A stretch of DNA of 64,000 bases from Opitutus sp. GAS368 (GTDB taxonomy: Bacteria; Verrucomicrobiota; Verrucomicrobiia; Opitutales; Opitutaceae), in NCBI GenBank assembly GCA_945903465.1, contig CAMDOF010000002.1, forward strand, positions 1-64,000, given 5' to 3'. Shown here piece by piece: positions 18,294-27,992 of the stretch. The translations under genes and the position numbers were made by a program. The notes beneath the pieces are model-generated. The model worked only from the letters and a program-made list of their open reading frames with translations, ran no database searches and was not told the origin of the DNA. The number at the start of each line of letters is the position of its first letter. Within the stretch, counting starts at the first letter, position 1.

Positions 18294-19268
18294 ATGGCTA
18301 AGAAAAAACCCGTCTTAAAAAAGTCCGCCCCGAAATCGAGTACAAAGAAGCCCCGAACGGGGAACGGCAAAGTACGCAAGCCTGCTGGGCGACCTGCCCC
18401 GAAAGCGAAACCTGCTGCCAAGCCGAAGATGAAGCTTAAGCCAAGCTCGCGGCCTCAAGTACGAGCGCCCTCGCCGCCCTTGGGGAAGCCCGCCGAAAAA
18501 TCTCCCACCATGGAAAAGCCCTCTAAAAAAACCGCGCTACGCGATAGCATATTAAAACGCAAAGCGGCCCTCAAACCGATCGCCTTCAGCCTCGATGAAG
18601 TCCGCGCGATTGCTTTAACCGTCACCTCGAAGACGAACTTGCCCTTCACCGCCAAGAGCAGTGAAAAAGCCGCGGCTAAGTTAGCCTTGGCGAGCAGTCT
18701 TGAAAAAGCCAAGCCGCAGCATGTGAAGGCGGCCTCGCTCGCTGACATCCTCGGCTTTAATCCAAAAAAAGAAAGGCGGGCCGAGCCGATGAGCGACAAG
18801 GATATCCCGGAGAAATTCAAACGTTACTTCCGCCTTTTGGTGGAACTACGCCTCCACCTGACCGAAGGGATTGAGCGGCACTCGGAGGAAACGCTCAAGC
18901 GGTCGGCGAAGGACGACACGGGTGACCTTTCCTCGTATGGCCAACATATGGCGGATGCCGGCACGGACACCTTTGACCGCGACTTTGCCCTGAGCATGGT
19001 CGCCAGCGAGCAAGAGGCACTCGCGGAGATTGATGCGGCTATCAAGCGAATCAATGCCGGCACTTACGGCATATGTGAAATCACGCAAAAACCGATCGCG
19101 CGCGATCGACTCCTCGCCGTGCCGTTCACCCGACATTCGGCCGAGGCGCAGAAGGATATCGAGCGGAACCGGCATCGCTCCCGCACCCAAGCCGGACTCT
19201 TCGGCGAGATGGGGGACGAAAGCGGTGGGGGTGGTGGCAAGATGACGGAGGACGACGGCGGCGAGTAA
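18294..19268 (+). CDS. DksA/TraR-like protein with long basic N-terminal region
   Basis: The 324-residue protein has two parts. Residues 1 to about 160 are very rich in lysine, proline and alanine (KKPVLKKSAPKSSTKK and similar), low complexity and probably disordered, similar to histone-H1-like tails. Residues about 165-290 match the DksA/TraR fold: a coiled coil (KFKRYFRLLVELRLHLTEGI, ASEQEALAEIDAAIKRINAG) followed by TYGICEITQKPIARDRLLAVPFTRHS. In classical DksA the last part is a four-cysteine zinc finger; here only one cysteine remains, so zinc is probably not bound. The acidic DTFDRDFAL segment at the coiled-coil tip resembles the RNA-polymerase-contacting tip. It lies 24 bases after ileS and probably forms an operon with lspA. 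The role is inferred to be RNA polymerase modulation, possibly with DNA binding. Confidence 0.85.
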   Translation: MAKKKPVLKKSAPKSSTKKPRTGNGKVRKPAGRPAPKAKPAAKPKMKLKPSSRPQVRAPSPPLGKPAEKSPTMEKPSKKTALRDSILKRKAALKPIAFSLDEVRAIALTVTSKTNLPFTAKSSEKAAAKLALASSLEKAKPQHVKAASLADILGFNPKKERRAEPMSDKDIPEKFKRYFRLLVELRLHLTEGIERHSEETLKRSAKDDTGDLSSYGQHMADAGTDTFDRDFALSMVASEQEALAEIDAAIKRINAGTYGICEITQKPIARDRLLAVPFTRHSAEAQKDIERNRHRSRTQAGLFGEMGDESGGGGGKMTEDDGGE

Positions 19269-19314
19269 CCCAACGCCGGCCGCCCTCGACCCGTCGAATC
19301 ACCACCTACCGCCT

Positions 19315-19887
19315 ATGCCCAAAGGACTGCCGACGCGTGATTCGACGGCTGGGCCCACCCCAAGCGACGAGGCTCCGCCGCCGCTCAGGCTGAGCCAACG
19401 TCTGCGCGTCTATCAAGTCCTTTGGCTGCTGGCGATCGGGGTCCTGTTCGCGGATCAAATCACCAAGGCTTGGATCATCGCTCGGGTCCCGTTTAACCCG
19501 ATGCACGTGCACGCACCAGGGGCAGACGTGACCGTGATTCGCAATTTTTTCTACATTATCCATGTAGGCAATACGGGGGCGGCGTGGAGCCTTTTCGCAG
19601 GTCGTAGCGTCCTCCTCGCCTTACTCGCCGCGAGTACGCTTGTCGCTATTTTTTTCTGGCGCCACTCCCTCGGATTACGACACGCACGCGCGCAAGTGTG
19701 CTTTGGGCTCCTCTGCGGCGGCATCGTCGGCAATCTCATCGACCGCATCGTGCATAAGCACGTCATCGACTTCATCGATTTGCATTTCGGCAATTACATT
19801 TATCCGACCTTCAACGTCGCCGACTCAAGTATTTGCGCGGGCGTGATCCTCTACCTGCTGCACTCGCTGCGCACCCCTGACGCCTAA
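19315..19887 (+). CDS. lspA: Lipoprotein signal peptidase
   Basis: LspA is the inner-membrane aspartyl protease (signal peptidase II) that cleaves the signal peptide of diacylated prolipoproteins. The 190-residue protein has four hydrophobic segments (about 33-52, 98-115, 125-142 and 165-185) and both catalytic aspartates: D143 in GNLIDR and D170 in FNVADSS. A polar N-terminal extension of about 25 residues precedes the first membrane segment. VGNTGAAWSLFAG near 84-96 is the conserved family loop. Substrates in this window include the lipoprotein at 11.6 kb and perhaps the sulfatase at the right edge. It is the last gene of the ileS operon and converges on yicC. Confidence 0.95.
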   Translation: MPKGLPTRDSTAGPTPSDEAPPPLRLSQRLRVYQVLWLLAIGVLFADQITKAWIIARVPFNPMHVHAPGADVTVIRNFFYIIHVGNTGAAWSLFAGRSVLLALLAASTLVAIFFWRHSLGLRHARAQVCFGLLCGGIVGNLIDRIVHKHVIDFIDLHFGNYIYPTFNVADSSICAGVILYLLHSLRTPDA

Positions 19888-19907
19888 AGTCGCCGGGTTA
19901 AGGCAAG

Positions 19908-20780
19908 TCACTCTACGTTGGCGATTTGCTCCCGCACCCGCTCCAGTTCGTTTTTCAACTCAATCACCGTCCGCGCTATCGTCACGTCGTTCGCCTTGCT
20001 ACCGATCGTATTGATCTCGCGGCCAATTTCTTGGAGGATAAATTCCGCCTTCCGACCGATTTCACCCTCCGCTCTCAGGAGGCTGTTAAATTGATCGAAA
20101 TGACTCCGGAGCCGAGTGATCTCCTCCGTGACATCGCAACGGTCAGCAAACAGCGCGACCTCTCGCAAGACGCGCTCGTCGCCCAAATCCAGATCGAGCC
20201 CCGCCTCACGCAGGCGCTTATGCAGTTGCTCACGGTAGTGGGTCGGCACATGGGAAGCTCGGAGTGCGACGGTTTCGACATGGCGATGAAGGAGTTCGCT
20301 CCGCCCGATAAAATCAACCAGCAGCGACTCGCCTTCCCTCGCCCGCATCGCGACAAAGCTGCGCAAGGCGGTCCCGACCGTCTCCAGGACCAACTCGCGA
20401 GCCGCCTCTGGAGTCGGGAAATCATTGGTCCGGCGCTGGGCATTCACCACTTGCCAGAGCAACTCCGGAGTTGGCTGAAACGCCACCCTCTCTCGCTCGG
20501 CAAACGCCCGCAAGCGAGCGAGCGTCGCCGCCGCCGCGGTCTCATCCCAGTTCAGCGCCGCGGTATTTTTTTCACCCGTCACCTCAATCGCCACGTGGAC
20601 CTTCCCACGCAGCACCGCTTTGCGCACGTGCTCCACAATTTCAGGTTCAAGGCTATCCCAATCCTCTGGCAGCCCGACCGTGAGGTCGAGCGTCTTACGA
20701 TTTACGGCGCTAATCTGAATCGTCAACGAGAGGTTGCCCAACGCCGCCGTCGCGCGCCCGTAGCCGGTCATACTTCTCAT
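19908..20780 (-). CDS. yicC: YicC family endoribonuclease
   Basis: The 290-residue cytoplasmic protein starts [10 protein letters not shown], the signature of the YicC/YloC family, and ends with the conserved DUF1732 block ([35 protein letters not shown]). Members have been described as Mn2+-dependent endoribonucleases that act on RNA, with small-RNA turnover shown in Escherichia coli. The first ATG at 20780 overlaps the trpB stop by four bases (ATGA), so translation is probably coupled to trpB. It converges on lspA across 20 bases. The gene looks complete. The functional link with trpB is not obvious. Confidence 0.93.
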   Translation of the reverse strand: MRSMTGYGRATAALGNLSLTIQISAVNRKTLDLTVGLPEDWDSLEPEIVEHVRKAVLRGKVHVAIEVTGEKNTAALNWDETAAAATLARLRAFAERERVAFQPTPELLWQVVNAQRRTNDFPTPEAARELVLETVGTALRSFVAMRAREGESLLVDFIGRSELLHRHVETVALRASHVPTHYREQLHKRLREAGLDLDLGDERVLREVALFADRCDVTEEITRLRSHFDQFNSLLRAEGEIGRKAEFILQEIGREINTIGSKANDVTIARTVIELKNELERVREQIANVE

Positions 20781-22003
20781 AAAGTAACTCCGAGAATTTT
20801 GGCGACTTGCTGAACATCTTTGTCTCCCCGCCCAGACAAATTAATAATCAAAATCTCATCGGAGCGCATGGCCTTCGCCCGCTTGAGGCCATGCACGAGG
20901 GCGTGCGTGCTCTCCAGCGCCGGAATGATCCCCTCCAAACGCGAGCAGAGCTGAAACGCCGCCATGACTTCGTCGTCGCAAGCGTAGGCATAGGTGATGC
21001 GCTGGCGATCTCGGTAAAAGGCGTGCTCGGGACCGATCGCGGCGTAATCGAGCCCCGCACTCACGGAATGGGTCAACTCGATCTGACCGTCATCGTTCTG
21101 TAAAATATAGGTCTTACAACCCTGCAAGACACCGAGTTTCCCACCCTCAAAGCGAGCCGCATGATCCCCGCGTTGAATACCGCGCCCGCCCGCTTCCACT
21201 CCCACTAAGCGCACCGAGGGCTCCTCCAAGAAATCAAAAAAACAGCCCATCGCATTAGAGCCACCACCGACACACGCAATCATCTCATCAGGCAAACGGC
21301 CCTCGCGGGCTAGAATTTGCTCGCGCACTTCCCGGCCAATCACCCGGTGAAAGTCTCGAACCATCATCGGATAGGGATGGGAGCCCAAAGCGGAACCGAG
21401 AATATAATGCGTCCCCCGCACATTCGTCACCCAATCGCGCATGGCCTCGTTGATCGCCTCTTTTAAAGTCTTCTGCCCAGCCTGAACCCCGCGCACTTCG
21501 GCGCCCATAAGCCGCATGCGAAAGACATTCAAGGCCTGACGCTCCATGTCGACTGCGCCCATATAAATCACGCACTCGAAACCAAACTTTGCGCAGACCG
21601 CCGCAGTCGCCACACCGTGCTGGCCCGCCCCGGTTTCCGCGATCACGCGTTTTTTGCCCATTCGGCGTGCCAGCAAACCTTGGCCGAGCGCGTTATTAAT
21701 CTTGTGCGCTCCCGTGTGCAAAAGGTCTTCGCGTTTTAGATAGATCTTGGCCCCGCCACAGTGCTGAGTGAGGCGCTCGGCAAAATACAACTCGGTCGGT
21801 CGTCCGGCAAATTCCTTCAAGTGATGCTGCAACTCCTGCTGGAAGGTCGGATCTTGCCGCGCCACATCGTAAGCCGCCCCCAGTTCTTGCAAGGCCGTCA
21901 TCAACGTCTCCGGTACAAAAACTCCGCCATAACGGCCAAAGTGCCCACCGGCGTCGGGCAATGAAAAACGATTGATGGGCGAAGGGGAGATGGCGGCTGA
22001 CAT
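20777..22003 (-). CDS. trpB: Tryptophan synthase beta subunit
   Basis: TrpB joins indole with serine to give tryptophan, using pyridoxal phosphate. The 408-residue protein has the PLP lysine K101 in [15 protein letters not shown], the phosphate-binding GGGSNA near residue 249, [13 protein letters not shown] near the start, and the [13 protein letters not shown] region toward the end. It is of the TrpB1 type that normally works as an alpha2beta2 complex with TrpA, yet trpA is not next to it; the downstream partner is yicC. Upstream lies a 303-base gap without a visible tryptophan-rich leader peptide. It is divergent from the secreted protein gene at 22307. Confidence 0.96.
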   Translation of the reverse strand: MSAAISPSPINRFSLPDAGGHFGRYGGVFVPETLMTALQELGAAYDVARQDPTFQQELQHHLKEFAGRPTELYFAERLTQHCGGAKIYLKREDLLHTGAHKINNALGQGLLARRMGKKRVIAETGAGQHGVATAAVCAKFGFECVIYMGAVDMERQALNVFRMRLMGAEVRGVQAGQKTLKEAINEAMRDWVTNVRGTHYILGSALGSHPYPMMVRDFHRVIGREVREQILAREGRLPDEMIACVGGGSNAMGCFFDFLEEPSVRLVGVEAGGRGIQRGDHAARFEGGKLGVLQGCKTYILQNDDGQIELTHSVSAGLDYAAIGPEHAFYRDRQRITYAYACDDEVMAAFQLCSRLEGIIPALESTHALVHGLKRAKAMRSDEILIINLSGRGDKDVQQVAKILGVTL

Positions 22004-22306
22004 AGTTCGAATAAAAGATAAAAACTCGCTCGGCTACGTCGAGAGTTCAACCTCGTTTCAACGTTATCCGCTAAAAATGCGCCTACTGCTTTTTACGCCG
22101 CGCACCGTCTGATTGGTTCTACCCCGCAGCGGGCGCCGCCGGGACCCGCGCGCGCCACCACTCACCTCGTCCGTGCACAGCCAGGGCCAAACGGAACGTC
22201 GGGCCGCTCGCCAGCGGGCGTTTGGTTTTTATCAATTTCTTTTTCGTAATTTCTTTTTCCCGCGCTTGCAGGAAGCCAGCCATCGCCCCATTTCTGTCCA
22301 GTCGCC
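22004..22306. other. Divergent intergenic region, trpB and secreted protein
   Basis: This 303-base region separates two divergent genes and must hold both promoters. I see no leader peptide rich in tryptophan, no clear attenuator and no coding frame of family character. Confidence 0.45.
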
Positions 22307-22960
22307 ATGGTTCGATTCATCACCCATTACCTCGCCGTCACGGTTGCCGGGATTGCGGGACTTTTACCGATCGCCAACGCTCAGGCATTAAACGATCCGA
22401 AGGTCGGTGATACGCCCATTCTCGCGTCGCCCAGTTCAAGCCAACCGTCAGCAGCCGCGCCCCCCCGACGACCGCGCGCTATTTCTGGAGAGGCCGCCGC
22501 CGCGCTCGCCGCGGCGTCGCCTAAGTATACCCCAGCGGCACCAAAACCTGAGCCCAAGCCTGTCGTCGAGGAAGTCGACCTGCGCGATATCGACAAACCC
22601 AAGAACGCCATTGTGCGCTTACCTAAGTATATCGTGCAGGAAGCGAAGCCGCCGGTTTTTTCCGAGCGCACCATCCATACCGCCAAAGGGCTTACCGCGA
22701 TCGCGATGCGGCGCTATATTTCCGATGCGGATCGGGCCCTGAATCGGTTTACGCTCCCGCTCTTCGGCACCTCCAAGGAATCGCGCGCCCTCACGATGTA
22801 TGCAGAGGATGAGCGCTTAAATAACATGGCGGATCTAAACGACGCCGGCGTCAACGCCCGGCAAACCGACGCCGCAGCCGGATCGTATATTTTAAAGGAA
22901 TCTCAAAAAACTTACCTGCGATCGAGCGACTTCGGCTGGAGCGCGCACCCGACAAAGTAG
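22307..22960 (+). CDS. Secreted proline/alanine-rich protein of unknown function
   Basis: The 217-residue protein has a signal peptide (MVRFITHYLAVTVAGIAGLLPIANAQA, cut near residue 26). Residues about 30-90 are proline, alanine and serine rich, likely a disordered linker. The rest is more ordered: VEEVDLRDIDKPKNAIVRLPKYIVQEAKPPVFSERTIHTAKGL, then RRYISDADRALNRFTLPLFG, and a C-terminal NNMADLNDAGVNARQTD segment. A short VRLPKYIV block is reminiscent of strings seen in Opitutaceae exported proteins and near TonB receptor plugs, but I recognise no family. It is probably periplasmic or outer-membrane associated. It stands alone, divergent from trpB. Confidence 0.7.
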   Translation: MVRFITHYLAVTVAGIAGLLPIANAQALNDPKVGDTPILASPSSSQPSAAAPPRRPRAISGEAAAALAAASPKYTPAAPKPEPKPVVEEVDLRDIDKPKNAIVRLPKYIVQEAKPPVFSERTIHTAKGLTAIAMRRYISDADRALNRFTLPLFGTSKESRALTMYAEDERLNNMADLNDAGVNARQTDAAAGSYILKESQKTYLRSSDFGWSAHPTK

Positions 22961-23468
22961 TTGTCCGCGCGCCTCGCATAAAAACCGCCGAGTCCCCCCT
23001 CCGCTATGAGGGTAGATAACACGCCGATACCAAATAATATTCTCGGCCATCGGTCCGACCCTTCCTACCGCCCCGAGGAAGCGGACCCTCAGCACCCCGA
23101 TCACGTGGAGGCATGGCCAGCTACCTCGGTCCAAAGACGCCGGAAGCGACTGACCGGGCGCCTCGCTCGCTCCGCCCCGCCCCCGCTGGTATTCCCCCAA
23201 ACCCGCCTCCTCATTTTCCCAGTCGGCTCGTTGGCAGCCGGCTGCGGACGACCAGCGATCTACCCTCCCGTACAGCGCACGATGGCACCCTCGGTCTCGC
23301 CGTGCACACTCCCAGACCGCGCGCCGCCACATGCGCCGTCGGACCCCTAGTCGCCCGCCCTTTTCCTCCAAGCCATTTCCTCAAATCCCAATTGCACGAT
23401 CCCCCTCCACTCTTTAAAATGCCTGCTGAAACTCCGCGCCTCCTGATCTCGTCTTATTTTAATAATTC
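22961..23468. other. Gene-free stretch before birA
   Basis: About 500 bases of GC-rich sequence lie between the secreted protein and birA. Open frames here on both strands have arginine/proline or arginine/glycine-rich products typical of chance frames in GC-rich DNA. An AT-rich patch at 23440-23466 directly before birA could contain its promoter. Nothing else stands out. Confidence 0.5.
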
Positions 23469-24458
23469 ATGCCGAAAGCCGAACACGTCATCCTCCGCGA
23501 ACTTTTAGCCCATGGGACAGGTTGGGTTTCGGGGGCCGCGCTGGCGGGCAAACTCGGAATCAGCCGCGTCGCCGTGTGGCAACATATGGAAAAATTGCGG
23601 GCCGCTGGATTCACATTTACCGCCCAAAGGTCCCGTGGCTATCGTCTCACCGGAAATCCTCCGCACCTTTATCCTCCGCTCATCGAAACTCAGCTCAAAG
23701 ATGGCTCAACCCATTGCCCGCTGAAAATTCTCGATGAAGTCGACAGCACCAACGATGAGGCCGCCCGCCAACTCGCGAAGGGACAGAAAACGCCATTCGC
23801 GGTCTTGGCTCGCCGGCAGACGCAAGGCCGCGGGCGCTTCGGTCGCGTCTGGAACAGCGAGTCACCCGGAAACCTCTACGCGAGCTTCGTCTTTCGTCCC
23901 CAGCTCGAACCCGCTCGGATGCAAACCTTCACGCTATGGATGGGTGTAAACATCTGTGAACTCATCGCCAATTTTATTCATATCGAACCTGGCATCAAAT
24001 GGCCCAACGATATCCTTTTTGAAGGACGTAAAGCGGGGGGCATGCTCACGGAGGCTCGGGTCGATGCCGATCAGATCAGAGACCTGATTTTCGGACTTGG
24101 CCTCAACGTCAACCAGACGCCGACCCTCTGGCCGGCCGATCTCCAACGAAGGGCCATCACTCTCGAGGAAGTCACCGGCGTTCCGCTGGACATTAACCGA
24201 CTCACGGCCGCGCTCGTCGGTCGCGTGCTGCTCGCCTACAAAAACTTTGTCGAGGGCACCCATCTCGCCACGTTCGCCGACCTCTGGCATCGATTCGACG
24301 TACTACGCGGGAAACCGATTTGCCTGCTGGAGGGTCCGCGCCAGCATCGCGGCATCGTCAGCGGAATCGATAACGAGGGCGCGCTGCTCCTGCGCGACAC
24401 CCAAGGCAAGGCGCGACGGTTTCGAGCGGGGGAAGTCACGATTGAGAAATCTTCCTGA
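23469..24458 (+). CDS. birA: Bifunctional biotin ligase and biotin repressor
   Basis: It activates biotin with ATP and transfers it to the biotin carboxyl carrier protein of acetyl-CoA carboxylase. The 329-residue protein has an N-terminal winged helix-turn-helix (residues 1-62, LAGKLGISRVAVWQHMEKL), so it can also repress biotin genes. The catalytic domain has EVDSTNDEA, the biotinyl-AMP-binding GRGRFGR at residues 120-126, KWPNDI near 178, and GLGLNVNQT; a small C-terminal domain (from about 280) closes it. No biotin operon is in the window. An ABC transporter cluster starts 105 bases downstream in the same direction, but a functional link is doubtful. Confidence 0.94.
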   Translation: MPKAEHVILRELLAHGTGWVSGAALAGKLGISRVAVWQHMEKLRAAGFTFTAQRSRGYRLTGNPPHLYPPLIETQLKDGSTHCPLKILDEVDSTNDEAARQLAKGQKTPFAVLARRQTQGRGRFGRVWNSESPGNLYASFVFRPQLEPARMQTFTLWMGVNICELIANFIHIEPGIKWPNDILFEGRKAGGMLTEARVDADQIRDLIFGLGLNVNQTPTLWPADLQRRAITLEEVTGVPLDINRLTAALVGRVLLAYKNFVEGTHLATFADLWHRFDVLRGKPICLLEGPRQHRGIVSGIDNEGALLLRDTQGKARRFRAGEVTIEKSS

Positions 24459-24563
24459 AATTACTTAGACAGCCGCTGAGAATGGGGCACGCTCGAGGGG
24501 AACTTGCAGATCGCGCCAAAGTCACTCGTTCACGCCTCTCCCTCCCTCCTTTTTACATCACGC

Positions 24564-25556
24564 ATGTCCGCAGCTCCCACCGCCATTGAAGTCACCCGTC
24601 TGATCAAGACCTACGGTGGGGTCACGGCTGTAAACGATATCAGCTTTAGCGTGGCCCGCGGTGAAATTATCGGCTTTCTTGGGCCCAATGGCGCGGGTAA
24701 ATCAACCACGATGCGCATCCTGACCGGCTATTTGCCGGCGTCTTCTGGCAGCGTAAAAATCTGCGGCGTGCCCGTCGCAACGCAACCCGATGAAATCAAG
24801 CGGCGGATCGGCTACATGCCCGAGAACAACCCGCTCCCGGAAGACATGCGCGTCTCCGAGTTCATGTACTTCCGTGGCCGGATCAAAGAAGTCCCCCGGA
24901 GGAAACTCGGTCCCCGCATCGATGAAGTCCTCGAATTGTGCGACCTGAAACGTGTCCGGCACAAAATTATCGGGCAACTTTCCAAGGGCTACCGGCAAAG
25001 GGTTGGCATCGCGGATGCGATCCTCGCCGAGCCGCCAGTCATCATCATGGATGAACCGACGATTGGGCTCGATCCCCACCAGATCCTGATCGTCCGTGAT
25101 TTGATCGCCAGCCTCCGCGGTCGCATGACCGTGTTGATTTCGTCGCATATTTTACCAGAAATTGAGATGACCTGCGACCGCGTGCTCATCATCAATCAAG
25201 GGAGGGTCGTCGCTCAAGGCACGCCGGCCGAGCTGCGTCGAGAGATTTTAGGGCGCTCGACCTACCAGCTCCAAATTAACGGTGATCCCTCCGAATTCAC
25301 TCAAGCACTCGCCGGCCTCGATCCAGAAATGAGAGTCGAGGTCACCGCCGGCGCGGCCAGCGATGGCTTCCGCTTGGTCACGATCACGACCACCCGTGAT
25401 GACGACCTTGGCGAGGTCCTGCTCGGCGCCTGCCTCGCCCGCGGCTTGCGCGTCAGGGCGCTGAGCCGAACGACGCCCACCCTCGAAGACGTCTTCCTCG
25501 CGGCCACGCGCCGCAGTTGGGACGCCGTGGCCACGTTTCAATCCCCCGGTAAATGA
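24564..25556 (+). CDS. ABC transporter ATP-binding protein, GldA-like
   Basis: The 330-residue ATPase has Walker A GPNGAGKST (residues 40-48), signature LSKGYRQRVG near 138, Walker B VIIMDEP near 159 followed by TIGLDPHQ, and the H-loop SSHIL. A 100-residue C-terminal extension (RSTYQLQINGDPSEFTQALAG onward, ending TPTLEDVFLAATRR) is typical of the multidrug/gliding subgroup (CcmA/GldA). The ATG at 24564 (MSAAPTAIEV) is chosen because the homology begins there; a 20-residue in-frame extension is unlikely. It heads a co-directional cluster with the permease and GldG-like protein. In Bacteroidetes GldAFG is required for gliding; in other phyla the substrate of this transporter type is unknown. 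Confidence 0.9.
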   Translation: MSAAPTAIEVTRLIKTYGGVTAVNDISFSVARGEIIGFLGPNGAGKSTTMRILTGYLPASSGSVKICGVPVATQPDEIKRRIGYMPENNPLPEDMRVSEFMYFRGRIKEVPRRKLGPRIDEVLELCDLKRVRHKIIGQLSKGYRQRVGIADAILAEPPVIIMDEPTIGLDPHQILIVRDLIASLRGRMTVLISSHILPEIEMTCDRVLIINQGRVVAQGTPAELRREILGRSTYQLQINGDPSEFTQALAGLDPEMRVEVTAGAASDGFRLVTITTTRDDDLGEVLLGACLARGLRVRALSRTTPTLEDVFLAATRRSWDAVATFQSPGK

Positions 25557-25635
25557 GGCTCGGCCATCCCCCTGTAAAAACCGGTGATCTGGCGCCACTG
25601 TTCGCCCGATTCCGCCACGACCGACTCCTTTCACC

Positions 25636-26397
25636 GTGAAACATTTTCCCACGCTGCTAAGCCATGAAATTAGGATGCTGCTCGTCAGCCCGGCCACCTA
25701 TGTCGCGGCCACGCTTTTCCTTGGATTCATGGGACTCATTTTCACCAAGATTCTCGAAATTTACAGCAGCGCCCCCCAAGAGGCCTCTCCCGCGAACGTT
25801 TATTTCCAACTGTTCTGGCTACCCGCCTGCGTCATGGTTCCGCTGCTCACGATGAAATGCCTCGCCGAGGAACGTCGTCTTGGGACGATTGAAACCTTGC
25901 TGACCACGCCGGTCACCACGACCGAAGTCGTCTTGGCGAAGTTTGGCGCCGCCTATTTTCTCTACACGACGCTATGGGCATCGACCCTGGGATTTTTTAT
26001 CATCCTGAAGAAATTTTCTGGCGATGCCCGCTTCCTCGACTCGGGACCTCTGGTCGGCGGTTTTCTGTTCATAGCGGTATCGGGCCTCCTCTTTGTGGCA
26101 CTCGGGGTGCTGGCAAGTTCCGTCACCAGCAACCAATCGGTCGCCGGCATTCTTGGATGCGTGATGCTCGCCACTTTAATCCTCGGCGGCAACGCCCTCT
26201 CCGACTCCGCTTGGATGACCCAAGGCATGCTCAATCCCGCCAAAGCAGTAATCGACTACGGGCACGTCTTTTCGCATCGCGACGACTTCACGCGCGGGGT
26301 CATCGACTCGCGCCACGTGTTGTTCTACCTCAGCGGCACCGTGCTCGCCCTGATCTTCAGCATTCTCAGCGTGGAAGCAAAACTCCTCCACGCATGA
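25636..26397 (+). CDS. ABC-2 type permease, GldF-like
   Basis: The 253-residue inner-membrane protein starts MKHFPTLLSHEIRMLLVSPATYV, an N-terminal cytosolic helix leading into the first of six predicted membrane segments (about 20-42, 56-75, 103-125, 140-165, 170-190 and 226-246). The MKCLAEERRLGTIETLLTTPVTTTEVVLAKF block near residues 74-104 is the conserved coupling region of ABC-2 permeases of this group. It would pair with the ATPase upstream. Its last codons overlap the start of the GldG-like gene (ATGA, 4 bases), which suggests coupled translation of the membrane complex. Confidence 0.9.
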   Translation: MKHFPTLLSHEIRMLLVSPATYVAATLFLGFMGLIFTKILEIYSSAPQEASPANVYFQLFWLPACVMVPLLTMKCLAEERRLGTIETLLTTPVTTTEVVLAKFGAAYFLYTTLWASTLGFFIILKKFSGDARFLDSGPLVGGFLFIAVSGLLFVALGVLASSVTSNQSVAGILGCVMLATLILGGNALSDSAWMTQGMLNPAKAVIDYGHVFSHRDDFTRGVIDSRHVLFYLSGTVLALIFSILSVEAKLLHA

Positions 26398-27881
26398 AGC
26401 CACCTTTTCTCGAAAGTTTTCGCGCCGTGCGTTGGCTGCGCACGCTGAACCTGATTCTCCAGGCCCTGCTCTTTATTCCTCTTTTTGGCGGGCTGAACTA
26501 CGTCGCCAGAAATCATGCGTGGCGATTTGATCTCACCCAACAACACAAGTTTTCACTCTCCGCCGAGACTCTTTCCTACCTGCACAATCTTGATCGCCCC
26601 GTCCACATCATCGTCACGCTCTCACCCGACAGCGATGACCCGGAAGTCCGCGGTTTGGTCGACGAATATGTGTACGCCACCGAAAGTCGGTCGGTTGGTA
26701 AAATCACAAAAGAAACCCTCGACGTATACCAGAACCGGCGGCGCGCCGAAGAGCTTGGCATTGAGCAGGCCGATATTATCGCGCTGCTCTCTGGGGATAA
26801 GCGGCGCCTCGTGCCCGTGAGCGAACTTTATACACTTAAGCAAAAGCAAAGGCAGTCGTTTCACGGCGAGCAGGTCCTCACCGCGGCCATTCTCGAGGTC
26901 GCCATGCCCACTCGCCAAAAAATCTATTTTCTCGCTGGTCACGGCGAACTGCGGATCGATAATGCCGATGCGCAAGCCGGCCTTTCCGGTTTACGCGACC
27001 AACTCAAGATCAGGAACTTTGAAGTCGATGCCATCGATCTCACCGCCACCCGGAAGATTCCCGCCGATGCCGCATTGATCGTCGCCGTCGCCCCGCAAAG
27101 CACCTACGCTCGTGCCGAACAAGAACTCTTGCGGCAATATCTCGGTGCGGGGGCCGGCCGCATGTTACTTTTTCTCTCACCCAACATGAGCACCGCTGCA
27201 CTTGGGCTCGAGGATTTACTTCTCGACTGGGGCGTGCTCGTTCAAAACGACCGCATCCTTGATCCGGCGCAGGAAAACATGGCTGAAAATGGTGATCTTC
27301 TGGTCCGCGCTTTCGTCTCCCACCCCATCACGAAGACACTGATCGATCTCGGCAACCAACCACTCCGTCTCGGTGCCGCCCGCACGGTTATGCCCGATCC
27401 CGGTCGGACCCTAGGCAGCGGGCTCAGCACCGTCGCAATCGCCGCCACTTCCACCAACGCTTGGGGGGAGCGGAGCTTTCGACCGGGCGTCATCCCCCAG
27501 TACGATCCGGGGATTGATACCCGCCCCATGCCCGGTATGGAACCAGCAGACCGGCTCGGCGTCATCGTCGCCTCTGAACGACTCGCCGTCCGCGACCAAC
27601 TCCCTTTCAGTGTTCGCGGAGGAAAATTAGTTGTCTTTGGCTGCGGTGATTTTATCGCCAACGGCCGCCTCGATACCGCGAGCCTGCTCATCGCTCTCAA
27701 TGCCGTGAACTGGACCGTCGACCGTGATAAGCAGCTCACCATTCCGCCGCGCCCGGTCGACCGTTTTATGCTGGCCCTTAGCGCCGCTGATTTTACCCGA
27801 CTCCGCTATGCGCTCCTGCTGGGGCTACCAGGTGGCGCCATGCTGCTTGGTCTGCTCGTCTACTGGACTCGTCGCACTTAG
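26394..27881 (+). CDS. GldG-like ABC transporter auxiliary protein
   Basis: The 495-residue protein has a membrane helix near the N-terminus (residues about 18-38, LNLILQALLFIPLFGGLNYVA) and another at the C-terminus (about 470-488, LLLGLPGGAMLLGLLVYW), with a large extracytoplasmic domain between. The FDLTQQHKFSLSAETLSYL segment and the KIYFLAGHGELRIDNAD core match the ABC-type auxiliary family (GldG/DUF4350-like) that sits beside ABC-2 permeases. The domain resembles the periplasmic intraflagellar-transport-like fold reported for relatives. The ATG at 26394 overlaps the permease stop. With the ATPase, permease and DUF4340 protein it forms the four-gene arrangement known from Bacteroidetes, Verrucomicrobia and Spirochaetes. 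Confidence 0.85.
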   Translation: MKPPFLESFRAVRWLRTLNLILQALLFIPLFGGLNYVARNHAWRFDLTQQHKFSLSAETLSYLHNLDRPVHIIVTLSPDSDDPEVRGLVDEYVYATESRSVGKITKETLDVYQNRRRAEELGIEQADIIALLSGDKRRLVPVSELYTLKQKQRQSFHGEQVLTAAILEVAMPTRQKIYFLAGHGELRIDNADAQAGLSGLRDQLKIRNFEVDAIDLTATRKIPADAALIVAVAPQSTYARAEQELLRQYLGAGAGRMLLFLSPNMSTAALGLEDLLLDWGVLVQNDRILDPAQENMAENGDLLVRAFVSHPITKTLIDLGNQPLRLGAARTVMPDPGRTLGSGLSTVAIAATSTNAWGERSFRPGVIPQYDPGIDTRPMPGMEPADRLGVIVASERLAVRDQLPFSVRGGKLVVFGCGDFIANGRLDTASLLIALNAVNWTVDRDKQLTIPPRPVDRFMLALSAADFTRLRYALLLGLPGGAMLLGLLVYWTRRT

Positions 27882-27992
27882 GTGGTCGCCGCGCGAACCA
27901 CCCCCAAAACCGCATCTTCCCTTTTCTCACTTTTTTTAGCGCGCACTCGCCGGCTCCCACCGCCAATCTCCACCTTTAATCCAACTCACTAA

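Noticed and set aside
22892-23371. 159-codon minus-strand frame before birA
   Set aside because: Arg/Gly-rich, overlaps the end of the secreted protein gene, no family match.
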